Assembly: GCA_022592445.1 (NCBI GenBank)
Contig: JABYQR010000555.1
Span: 1 to 20,444 of the forward strand
Direction: 5' to 3'
DNA length: 20,444 bases
Origin: Cytidiella melzeri
Lineage: Eukaryota; Basidiomycota; Agaricomycetes; Polyporales; Irpicaceae
Made by a program: the position numbers and the translations under genes. Shown here in pieces: positions 8,803-18,444 of the stretch. How positions within the stretch are numbered: the stretch's first letter is position 1; each line of letters starts with the position of its first letter. The notes beneath the pieces were generated by a model, which was not told the origin of the DNA, did no database searches, and was given only the letters and a program-made list of their open reading frames with translations.

Positions 8803-9567
8803 ATGCAGTTCTCAACCTTTCTCACTCTGATTGCCACCGTCACCATTGGTATACTCCATACAAAGACTGCATCTGCCATACCGCACAACAGTGCCGTAAC
8901 TCACTCATCATCCCCCTCTGACAACCACACCAGCTTGGAGAGATTAGATACAGGCACAGTTGACTTTACCAAACCGTATCAAATCGTCAAACGGATGCCC
9001 AAAGGAAAAGAAACAGTTTCACAAGAGGAGTTCATGGATTGGGTAGTTTGTCTCAAGATGCTGGAACCGGGTTATTACAAGAACGGGCCTGGTCCAGGTA
9101 ACCCAGCAGAACAACAGGCGTGGGAGATGCTGAAGTATGTTCTTTCCAATCCCGAATACAACAAAAGTCCCGGAGTTATCGAGTACAAGAGACTGCAGGA
9201 GAAATTAGAGGAGGAATCAAAGAGGCAAGCAGAGAAGCAAAAGAAGTGGAAAGCGAAGGAGGGAGCGGGGAAAGCGAAGGGAGCGGGGAAAGCGGGGAAA
9301 GCCCCGTTGCTGCAGAAATTGTCACAGCCCCAGGCAGGACCATCGCGGGAGGTTCTGACACCCGAAGAAAAGGCACGGCGAAGCAACATTCTTAAGAATT
9401 TGTTGACAATGCTAGCTATTACTGCTGCTCGTATGTTAGACAAGGATGATTTTCTCAAAGGACCTGGTAAGAATGCTTCTGATGCAGAAAAGCAGGCGTG
9501 GCAGCTATGGGTTGACTATTTGCATGCTAACCCTGACAAACCAGTGTTTCGGTGGCAGGAAGAGTAG
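8803..9567 (+). CDS. secreted Lys-rich protein SSP2 (254 aa), function unknown
   Basis: The first ATG gives 254 residues. A signal peptide covers 1-25 (cleavage after ASA), then a Ser/His/Asn-rich pro-segment with an NHT glycosylation sequon at 41 and a VKR site at 62-64 that suggests Kex2 cleavage. The mature part has two related segments: 87-119 (LEPGYYKNGPG..., AEQQAWEMLKYVLSNPEY) and 212-247 (LDKDDFLKGPG..., AEKQAWQLWVDYLHANPD). They are separated by a strongly basic Lys/Ala/Gly-rich stretch (about 130-168, with GKAKGAGKAGKA) that is probably coiled or disordered. No known family is recognised. Signal peptide and leader are paralogous to SSP1 (SA then PHSS/PHNS after the cleavage site). 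The frame is intact, and leader introns plus a TATA box support a real gene. An in-frame extension upstream lacks an ATG. Confidence 0.85.
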   Translation: MQFSTFLTLIATVTIGILHTKTASAIPHNSAVTHSSSPSDNHTSLERLDTGTVDFTKPYQIVKRMPKGKETVSQEEFMDWVVCLKMLEPGYYKNGPGPGNPAEQQAWEMLKYVLSNPEYNKSPGVIEYKRLQEKLEEESKRQAEKQKKWKAKEGAGKAKGAGKAGKAPLLQKLSQPQAGPSREVLTPEEKARRSNILKNLLTMLAITAARMLDKDDFLKGPGKNASDAEKQAWQLWVDYLHANPDKPVFRWQEE

Positions 9568-9990
9568 TTGAGCTGTATTTAGTACTATATGCTGTAGTAA
9601 AACTATATTGGACTGCATTCAGGCAGTACTATCCCTTTTGTTGTTAACATTCAGTAGTTTTGCAACTTGTCAATATGTACCAAAACAGTTTTCAGAAGTT
9701 AAAATGGGAGTGCTCTAGTATACTCAGCACAAGATAGAATTAGTAAGTCTGGATGAAAAGAAGTACTGTACATGCTGATTACCTAAAGTATATAAGACAT
9801 GCTGTAAGTCAGTTAGTACAAAAGGTGCACAGGGAAAGTCAAGGGACAGACAAACCTCAGTAAGCCTTGAACAAGAGTGGAGTACTGAGAAGAGAGGTAC
9901 TGAGTTGTCTGCATGTCAAAATCTGGGTGCTACAGTAGCTACACAACAGTATGTAAAGACATGTTGAGTCTGTCTTCCATGAACAGTACC
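9568..9990. other. SSP2 downstream region, no gene recognised
   Basis: AT-rich sequence that presumably includes the SSP2 3' untranslated region. I see no coding or RNA feature. Short similarities such as gtactgag recur near 10880 but are too weak to call. Confidence 0.45.
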
Positions 9991-10012
9991 AAGGAAATAA
10001 CTTTTATGTTTC

Positions 10013-10420
10013 CTGAAGAATGAAGAAGTATTGTTCCAGTGCAAGCAACTGCTTCGATGTCCCTGCAGATGTAGTGCAAATATCCGCCATAGCATGGAAA
10101 TCTGATGGGCAATACACTCAGTGACACTTTCTGGTTCAGTATGATGAATTGAATTGATGGCACCACATTGTCTTTGTTACCAACCCTTCCAAACTTTGTA
10201 TTGCATCACATTTGCCAGTCAAATACAGTTTTTGTTGTTCACAAAACTGACACAAATGAACAAATATTATACACTGATGGTTGGCCCTATGTCCTGCCAA
10301 TGTGCTGGTACCAAGAGCTTCCAATTTGGAGAAGAATTGAGGAAGTCATGGCTGGATCACTAAAAAGCATTGCTCAGATTCAGATTGAAACTCAGCTGAT
10401 GCCTTTTGTCATAGACTTAT
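10013..10420 (+). repeat. diverged copy of the palindrome's central and inner modules
   Basis: It begins with tcctgaagaatgaagaa and can be followed through gatggcaccacattgtcttt to ttgctcagattcagattg. This matches the reverse complement of about 5820-6210. Differences are numerous and include indels, so the copy is old. Part of it stays open as an 84-codon frame lacking a convincing start. Confidence 0.75.
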
Positions 10421-10847
10421 GAAGTATCTATCAGCAGTCTGTTACCTCCATCAATCATGTTCATTGATGTGTGTAGCAGTCATACAAAGCCTACTTCATA
10501 TGAAAGTCAAAGCAAACAATGCACAAGGCAGGATTTGGACCAGGGTCGCTGTAGGGTATGTGTTAGCTTGATGTTAAAAAAATCACTCCAATGGTTTTGC
10601 TTTCAGTGATACATCCAGAAATTGCTTAGGTGTGCAATCCAAGCAAATTGTGTGGAATTGCATGGCCATGCTTGTATTGCGGGAGATTCTAGACTCTGCA
10701 ACGTAACACTGCAGTAGGACTTGGCAAAACCCCCAAAGCATCATCCATAGATCTGTGGAGTTGACCAACTTTGGCAATTGAACATCTGGTTGATGTAACA
10801 GTAAGGATTTCTACTCACCAGGGAAGGTTGTAAACTTAAGGGGATGG
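10421..10847. other. no gene recognised
   Basis: AT-rich sequence with only short frames. On the minus strand, GGTCCAAATCC near 10529-10539 resembles a Pol III B box (two mismatches to GGTTCGAATCC), but I could not place a matching A box, so no tRNA or SINE is called. Confidence 0.4.
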
Positions 10848-11279
10848 TGTGATATAGAGTGTAAGAGGTGTGATGAGTAAAGTACTGGAGAGTACTGAGT
10901 AGTCCTGGCTCAACAGAGTGGATGAGACTGAAGGGATGTGTCCTCAGGAGTGTCTCTATACATACATGAAGGGGAGGACCCTAAATACTACCCTAAGACC
11001 CCTAATACCTACCTGAGTAAGCAAAGTAATCTACCTTACTAAGCATGCCCTATGCCCTAGTGGTGCCACTTCAATAATCAACCACTAGAAATTGTCATCA
11101 TGACCTGACCCCATGACCCAGTCCCAAGGCTGGACTTGTTCTAGCTTGTTCTGAGAAAGGCTATACTTTTCCAGAAGGCTCTAAGAGCTAGAACATTGTC
11201 TACTAGATCGTTCTCCACTAAGACATCATAGTTCCAGCATGTTCCACAAGGTTCCAGAGAGTTCTATCATGTGATACAC
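10848..11279 (+). mobile_element. possible LTR remnant
   Basis: A purine-rich stretch (TTAAGGGGATGG) is followed directly by TGTGATATAG, and 430 bp later the sequence reads GTGATACACA before unrelated DNA. TG...CA ends beside a polypurine-like tract suggest a 3' LTR whose internal region has been lost. No partner LTR, target duplication or coding sequence supports it, and a TATA-like ctatacatac lies unusually near the left end. Weak call. Confidence 0.3.
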
Positions 11280-11288
11280 AAATGATGA

Positions 11289-11495
11289 CTAGCATTAGCA
11301 AGGCTGGCAAGTGGCAAGTACAATTCCTTAAACTAGAATGAAAGATCACTTTTTGAGCCAGATATGTAAGTAAACTTGCTCCTGGTAGCAACTTGACTAA
11401 GTCATATTGTTGTGAATAGCTTCTTTGATGAGTAGTGCTTGGTAAGTGGATTGTTTGTCTTCACTGGAGCATGCAGTTTTTCCGGAAAGGAGAAT
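11289..11495 (-). repeat. dispersed repeat family copy R5 (terminal fragment)
   Basis: From CTAGCATTAGCAAGGC onward this matches the terminus and outer tail module of the copy at 4228, in the same inverted orientation, and fades out after about 205 bp. The outer boundary is again CTAG, with T following when read on the minus strand. Confidence 0.8.
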
Positions 11496-13123
<1,628 letters not shown>

Positions 13124-13726
13124 CATGCATCCCGACTTGTTCAACTGATAAATCTGGTGCTATATAGCTCCTTCGCAATGAAGTACGGAAATTGGTAAGC
13201 ACCACCACGCGTGCTTGTTATATGAAACTGACGGAATACATAGCAGGCACAGGGCAGCGGTGGTGACACGAAATTACCAACAAGAGCCAGCGAGAGCTAA
13301 TGGGCTCGAGCCGCGTGAGTGGGAGCGCATTCCACCGAGCAAGAGGAGCGTTAGGGCAGAGAAGCTGGTACCAGGCAGAGTCTCGAGGCTGGTAGAAGTC
13401 GCTATAGTGTGCTATGTTTCATAATAATTTTCAGCTCCGCCAATAATACATGTGCGAGATTTTGTAATGTGCTGCAATATTTTGCATAGATTGCGCTAGA
13501 ATGGGCAATATCAAACAATATTGAAGAGGTAGCAGCAGAACGACACAGACACACGGTGCGATATCTCCCCAGCATATGCTATATGTGCGATGTTGCATAA
13601 TGTATAAGTGGTCCGGATAACATAGCTGTATGTAACAAGACATGTTCTAGTATCTTTGGCTATGTCTTGCAATATCTGTTTCTTCCTGGGCCTCATGCGC
13701 CACAAAGCGTAACTTGGTGCTGACAG
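13124..13726. other. no gene recognised
   Basis: Low-coding stretch between the WOPR relic and the second copia element. No LTR or 5' end of that element could be identified here. Frames are short and without motifs. Confidence 0.45.
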
Positions 13727-14185
13727 GCGGTTGTCGCTTTGGCGATGATCATGTCCCTTCCCCCTTCCTATTCTGTTCTTTCCACCATCCTGATGTCCTC
13801 TACCGACAAGCCCACCACTGACACCGTCATAAACATCATCCTCATGGAGGAGAAGGTTTGCCGTGACCCTACTCACGTGGCCCTCGTCGCAAAGACCGGG
13901 AAAGGCAAGGACAACAAGAACAAGAAGCTGAAGTCGGACGTACGCTGTCTGTACTGCAAGAAGATAGGACACTCGATGGACGAGTGCAGGAAGATGAAAA
14001 AGAACAAGGAGGAGAAGGCCAAGAGTAAGGAGAAGGAGGGCGAGCACGCAAAGATTGCGACGGCCGACGCCAGCAACTCCGACACCATCCGCCTCTTCAT
14101 GGCCAAAGGCGATATGGACCGGGACGATCTGCTCATCAAGTGGGTTGTTGACTCTGGGGCCTCTGTGCACATGTCCTCGCAGCAC
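13727..14185 (+). pseudogene. Ty1/copia Gag end and start of protease, 5'-truncated and interrupted
   Basis: The frame carries the copia Gag motif MSLPPSYSVLSTI, then INIILMEEK, a Lys-rich linker, a CCHC zinc knuckle (CLYCKKIGHSMDEC, spacing 2-4-4) that binds element RNA, an acidic/basic linker, and the aspartic protease active site VVDSGASVHMSSQ. The N-terminal Gag and any 5' LTR are missing; a TGA in frame just upstream closes the frame. After HMSSQH the frame runs into TGATACAC, the end of an inserted element. The protease resumes 5.1 kb downstream at RRWLLTYQPL. Coding DNA is GC-rich and unlike the copia element at the left end. Confidence 0.9.
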
Positions 14186-14739
14186 TGATACACCCGGAAA
14201 TTGGCTAGGCGAGGAGACCCGGCAGCAGCCCGCCATTTGCGCAGCCCGCGTCATCCTGACCGGCAAGTCCCTCCACTTTCCCAGTGTCACGGGCACGAGA
14301 AGTCCACCAAAGATCCGAGGACTTGACAAGGAGCAACGTGCCGGAAACATCTGAGGCTGAGGAATCACACCGAACTCTGACACACAGACACGCCCCTTTT
14401 GCATCGGAGCATGGGCCGGCCAGCCACCAAGTGTTTCGGACGTGGGTCGGACCAACGGTAGAAGAAACTTGACTTGCGAACCTCGTTTCAGGAAGACTCC
14501 TATCACGCCACGCTGTGCAACTCCTGGACTGCGCCTCATCACCTGCTCGCAACGGTTGGCGCCTCTTCAGCAAAAGGGCGCGCGCCGCTACTCCGTGTTG
14601 ACCAACGCTGTGTCCTGCCGGGCGTCGACTTGCTGAACATTTTGCCTCCGCAGACGGAAGTATTCTGCCACCCTGTTTCCTCGCTCTTGCGTTTGGGTTT
14701 AGGACATAGAAGGAAAGGTTGAGGAGAGGGTCTTTAGGG

Positions 14740-14748
14740 TATATAAAA
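14740..14748 (+). promoter_or_regulatory. TATA box in the 1.8-kb element
   Basis: GGGTATATAAAAAGG is a strong TATA box about 555 bp inside the element and about 160 bp upstream of an ATG that opens a Cys-rich frame. It fits a U3/R boundary or a gene promoter. Confidence 0.55.
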
Positions 14749-14898
14749 AGGTGTTGCCTGTACTGCGTAGAAAATCAATCAATCCCCACCCCAGTTTCCA
14801 GAGTACACTTTACGCTTTGCGCTCACGTCGAGGGAGTCTCTTCGCGCCCATAGCTGTAGCTTCTTCTGCGTTGTCTCATTGCGACTTATTCCACGTTT

Positions 14899-15426
14899 AT
14901 GTCCGCTGCGTCTACTAACAACAACCCGCCTTGAGTCTGCCGTTACTGTCCCACTGTTCCCCACCTGCCCGACGATCGCTGCCCTTACCGCCCGCGCCCG
15001 CGCAAGGTTCTACGTTGTCACCCCAGCATCCCTGCGCCCACGCCGCCGCCAGAACCCTTGGCAGCGCCTACGGTCTCTCCTGAGAGATCAACTCCTAAAT
15101 CCCCCTCGCCAGCGGCGTCCGTTGCCTCCGTCGCGGACTCGCTTGATAACTGCTCTTACTGCAACACTGAGAGCGATCACCCAATTCCTCTACGCTCAGG
15201 ACCTTTTGTCCTGCTCGACTGCAATCGCCCGCGCGCGCCGCACCCAGATTGTTGGCTGTCCCCAGACTTTGAAGGCAAGGACCACGAGTGCGAACTAGTG
15301 CAGTTCAATCTTACCAGCTCTACCAACGTTGTCGTTGGCCACGCATTCGCCTGCAATACGCACCACCGCTCGGGAAGTGTTGTTCTACACTACCGCCCCC
15401 GCGCGCAGTCTGTCGAGTCAAATTGA
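14899..15426 (+). pseudogene. Cys/His-rich ORF with one in-frame TGA, unknown
   Basis: From ATG (MSAASTNNNPP) the frame runs 175 codons to a TGA, interrupted only at codon 12 by another TGA (14932-14934), possibly a former CGA. The first half is Pro/Arg-rich with CRYC and DRCPYRPRP; a Ser/Pro linker follows (SPERSTPKSPSPAAS). The second half has CSYCNTESDHPIP, LLDCNRP, HPDCW, DHECELVQF and CNTHH, spacing suggestive of metal binding. No family is recognised. It lies downstream of the TATA box, as a first ORF or a leader peptide of an LTR element would. The alternative frame over the same DNA is Arg/Leu-rich with no motif and looks like a shadow of high GC content. Confidence 0.4.
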
Positions 15427-15900
15427 CTGCGATCTCACGTAGCCTTATTCTGCGACTCGCACTCCATTAGTTTGTCTTTCTCTATGGTTTCGGCTTCATT
15501 ATACTGCGTTTGCTTTTTAACTGCGTTATTTTACTGTGTTATTGCGTCGCGTTTCAGCTTCACTGCATCGAGCTTACTGCGTTCACTTTCACTGCACCCA
15601 CATTTTACAGCGACTTCTTCATCTTCACCAGCGACCGTGTTTTGTGTTCGAAATTCATATTGCACCTGCGTTTACCATCTGCCTCTCTCCGCGCGCCGTT
15701 TTACTACAAGTCGCGACGTCTCCTGCGCGTTCTCTTTGAGCCGCGCTAAAGCTCTCTCGCTTTCACCGCGCCGTCTTGCCCCTTTGACCCGCTATACGCG
15801 TGGTAGCTGCCCGCCTAGCTCTTTTCACATAAACTTTATCACAAACCTTTTCGCTCTTTCTAGCACAGGTAAAACTAGGACTCTAAGACCACCTCGCACA
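15427..15900. other. pyrimidine-rich stretch of the 1.8-kb element, no gene
   Basis: Dominated by T/C with recurring actgcgtt, cactgca and cttcact words, and continuing in the same style after the gypsy insertion (19210-19290). This resembles the pyrimidine-rich R-U5 of long fungal LTRs. The frames are translations of low-complexity sequence. Confidence 0.45.
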
Positions 15901-15905
15901 CTTTA
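15901..15905. repeat. target-site duplication CTTTA (left)
   Basis: CTTTA directly before TGACAC; the identical CTTTA follows the last base of the right LTR at 19205-19209. Confidence 0.9.
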
Positions 15906-16596
15906 TGACACGGAGACGGGGCTCGACGTGACAAACAGGGACACGAAGTGGATATTGACGAGGAGGTGGTGGCAGGCGTGAAGCACAATGCTCTCACCAG
16001 CTATCAGACTTTGTTCAAGTCATCTAGCCCAGTAAAGACCAAGAGGTCGAGATGGGGGCTAGGAGCGTACATGTAGCTGCTTATAAAGACTTCAGGGACC
16101 TGCGCACAGACCATGTTGAGGGCAGGCTTTGCAAGAAGGCATGTGAACGAAGAACAAAAGAACTACCTAAAGGAGAACAATAGCTATTGTCTAGGCCTTG
16201 CCAAGAACTCTACCCGTGAGAGAATCTATCTAAAAGGAGACCAACTATTGTATTCCATTCCCACACCTGTGAGAACATCCTTCCATCAAGAGAACAATAA
16301 GGAAAGAACAATAAGGAGCCCATGTGGACAGTATCTATGACGTCAAACCCTAGCTATGGGCTGAGCCATGTGCTTGTAGCCATGTGGTCTTACTTAAGCT
16401 AAGTCACATGCCAGTGTGACGTAGTAGCAAGTAATGTGACCGTGTGGAGCATCTAAGCCACGCGATACGGGCGCTTAATAGACGTGCAAAGGAGTTTATG
16501 CAGAGAGAATTGAAACTAGGTTGTAGCCCGGAGTTTTACAGATAAAAATAAGAGGTAAATTGCGAAAATTAAGGGCTAGTCAGGCCATCCATGACA
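15906..16596 (-). mobile_element. 3' LTR of the gypsy-derived element (left copy)
   Basis: 691 bp, beginning TGTCATGG and ending CGTGTCA on the minus strand. It contains TTTATAA (16081-16087), ATCTCGACCT (16044-16053) about 35 nt downstream of it, and a TGACGTCA palindrome (16338-16345). Its first bases supply the last codons and stop of the gag frame. Confidence 0.9.
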
Positions 16597-17335
16597 CCTT
16601 GCACTGGTCCTTCAGTGCATCATAAGTGATGGCGCGGGTCTGGAAGTAAGAGATGCGCTGAAGGTACTCTGTACTCAAGCTCGACTTGAGACGGTCGAAA
16701 AGGTCCTGCTGGCTCCAGCCAGTGCGAGGGGCCCATGTCTCAAACTCGGAGATGTGGGCGGCAAAGGTCTTGTTGCCTTGCTTCATGTTGGCGATTTTTG
16801 TCTTGGCCTCCATGACAGCGTCTATAGGTTTGAATTTGGCTTTGAAAGCCTCAATAAACGTATCCCAGCTATTGCCAAAAGCTGGTTTGCTACTGGCCAG
16901 CTCCTCAATATGAGGGCGAGCCCAGTCAGCAGCGTTGTCCTGCATGAACGACAGGGTGCTGGTGATGAGTTTGTGCGGATCAAAGATCCTTGCACCATTG
17001 TTGTCCACCCGGACCTGGCCTTGTGCGTCCTGTTGAAAGAACGCTTTGCCCTGGTTCTGGGCCCAGACGATAAAAGCATGTCAGAAAAGCCTTGCTTCTG
17101 ACGACGTCTTTCCCTTGAAAGAGACTGGCTTCTTGACAATACTCCGTTCTCGGGAGGTATGCGTGGCCGCAGCGATGGCTGGTGCCTGAACAGCTGCCAA
17201 GGCAGCCACCTGATTGGTAAGGTCCACCATTCGTTGTGTCAGGACCCCGAACATGTTGAGGATATCCTGAGCACTCAGGTTGGCAGCGGCAGCTGGGGTG
17301 GCGTTGGGAGCAATGTTCTGCTGGTTCTGATCCAT
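16580..17335 (-). pseudogene. Ty3/gypsy Gag, one in-frame stop, 3' end fused to LTR
   Basis: From ATG (MDQNQQNIAPNATPAA) the frame runs about 251 codons. An Ala-rich N-terminus with a possible helix (LNMFGVLTQRMVDLTNQVAAL) precedes KPVSFKGK, then the Gag core: DNAADWARPHIEEL, WDTFIEAFKAKF and FAAHISEFETWA, typical of the Ty3/gypsy retrotransposon Gag that forms the particle shell. A TGA at 17081-17083 (codon 85) interrupts an otherwise open frame; translation on both sides stays in the same frame. The end is abrupt: after DQCK the reading passes into the LTR, which adds VSWMA and a stop. There is no zinc knuckle and no protease, so a deletion joined mid-gag to the LTR. This product could not be a normal Gag. 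Confidence 0.85.
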
Positions 17336-17569
17336 GTCTTTGTGCGTGATAAGATGTAAATTTTCTTCGGTGGGCGTCTGGTGATGTTCAGAGTAATACT
17401 CGCTGTTGACGGCTTCAGTTGAGTCTGCCTGAGTGTATCGATTTGGGCACGGTTGTTCGTCACACTCGTAGAATATTCCTCCGTAGAAATGGTCGTCTGT
17501 GACCGTGCTTGAATCGAAGAAGTGTATACAATTATTGCAAGATGTGGTGGGCAAAAACTTATGGATCTG

Positions 17570-18298
17570 CTAGATCCACTCAAAATAGCTATCACTATTT
17601 ACTACGTTAAGTTGTGCAAGGACTTTGTCATTGTTTTTACGAAGCTGCTTAAAGGAAACTTTCCCAATTGCTTTGCAACCCCAGTCTAGGAGCTGCCACT
17701 CGCAGTCTGCTGTGACGGGTGCAAGATTGTCGACTCGGTTGAGGAAACGATTAACCTTGTTGACAAGGTGAAGCAGCGCGCGACGGTGGTTGGGGTTGGC
17801 GCGGTTTAGGAGTTCTTCAAGCTCCGTGAGAGCTTGCAGGCAAGTGCGGACGGCGGTGAGTTTTGGCCTAAAGATGCTGACGAGATCAACCGGTGATACC
17901 TTTTTGAAGTCTATCAACACCGGTTTGGGTGCAGCAGGAGCAGGAGTGGGTGGGGGAAGCTTAGCGAGCCGCTCAGAGAGAGTTGGCTTGTGGGTTCGCT
18001 GCTCAGCTAGAGTGCGAGCACGTTCTTCAGTGGCGCGTTCTCCGTATGCTCTGGCAGAAGCGCGAAGTTGTTGGTTTTCCTCGTAAGAGGGGTCGGTGAG
18101 GGTGATGCCTTTGACAGGCGGCTTCTTGGACACGTACTTCGCGACAGTGACCAGGTCCTTGTCAGACCAACGATGAGGTTGACCACTCTTGCGCTTTTCA
18201 GCGAGAGCGTCGAGGAAAGATGGTGGAAGAGACCTCTTGAGCTGAGGCTCAGTGGCAGGGAGGTTCTTAGAAAAACGGGGGCGCGTGTCTTTAGGCAC
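17570..18298 (-). pseudogene. unknown 242-codon ORF upstream of gag in the gypsy-derived element
   Basis: A long open frame in the leader between the 5' LTR and gag, on the same strand. It starts at a GTG followed by PKDTRPRF; no ATG occurs anywhere in the frame, and upstream the frame stays open to a TGA near 18375. A former ATG changed to GTG is the simplest reading. The product is basic and hydrophilic: residues about 30-60 resemble a Trp/Lys-rich segment (HRWSDKDLVTVAKYV), then a charged Arg/Glu region, a PPPTPAPAAPKP linker, and a predicted helical Leu-rich C-terminal half (LQALTELEELLNRA). No signal peptide, membrane segment or known domain. It may be an extra ORF of this retrotransposon family or a captured host sequence. 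Confidence 0.5.
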
Positions 18299-18432
18299 TA
18301 AACAACGCGCAGGGGGTAGAAACGGACAACGTAAGTGTAGCTTAACGGTATGATAAGACCGGAGACGTACTCGTCAAACAGGAATAAACTTTTTAAAACG
18401 GTGGGAATAGGGGACCCAGGGTTTGCACAACA

Positions 18433-18442
18433 ATCTCGACCT
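18433..18442 (-). promoter_or_regulatory. primer-binding site, self-complementary (Tf1/sushi type)
   Basis: On the minus strand AGGTCGAGAT lies 2 nt after the end of the 5' LTR. It is the exact complement of ATCTCGACCT at 18659-18650 in that LTR, which begins 35 nt downstream of the TATA box, where the RNA 5' end should be. No match to a tRNA 3' end (starting TGG) is seen at the LTR edge. Confidence 0.6.
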
Positions 18443-18444
18443 AA

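Noticed and set aside
9075..9458. 127-codon minus-strand frame rich in Phe, Ser, Ala and Pro
   Set aside because: Antisense shadow of the Lys/Ala/Gly-rich segment of SSP2; no start context or motif.
10525..10565. tRNA or tRNA-derived SINE on the minus strand
   Set aside because: Only a B-box-like string with two mismatches; no cloverleaf, A box or tail could be drawn.
13511..14542. 343-codon open frame on the minus strand
   Set aside because: It runs antisense to the copia Gag zinc-knuckle and protease region and crosses the insertion junction at 14186. Its composition is a shadow of the Lys-rich plus-strand frame.
14879..15298. 139-codon Arg/Leu-rich frame overlapping the Cys/His-rich ORF
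   Set aside because: Low-complexity Arg-rich translation of GC-rich DNA in the alternate frame, with no ATG start in a credible context.
15472..15981. 169-codon frame through pyrimidine-rich DNA and across the CTTTA junction
   Set aside because: It spans the insertion boundary of the gypsy element and translates T/C-rich sequence; not a gene.
16113..16340. 75-codon ATG frame present in both gypsy LTRs (also 18720-18947)
   Set aside because: It is antisense to the element. It is shared only because the LTRs are copies, and all three differences between the two versions change the amino acid, so there is no sign of selection.
16597..17570. Gag read as starting far upstream at residue sequence PTTSCNNC
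   Set aside because: That extension has no ATG and is low in Gag-like features; the first ATG at 17335 precedes the Ala-rich Gag N-terminus.
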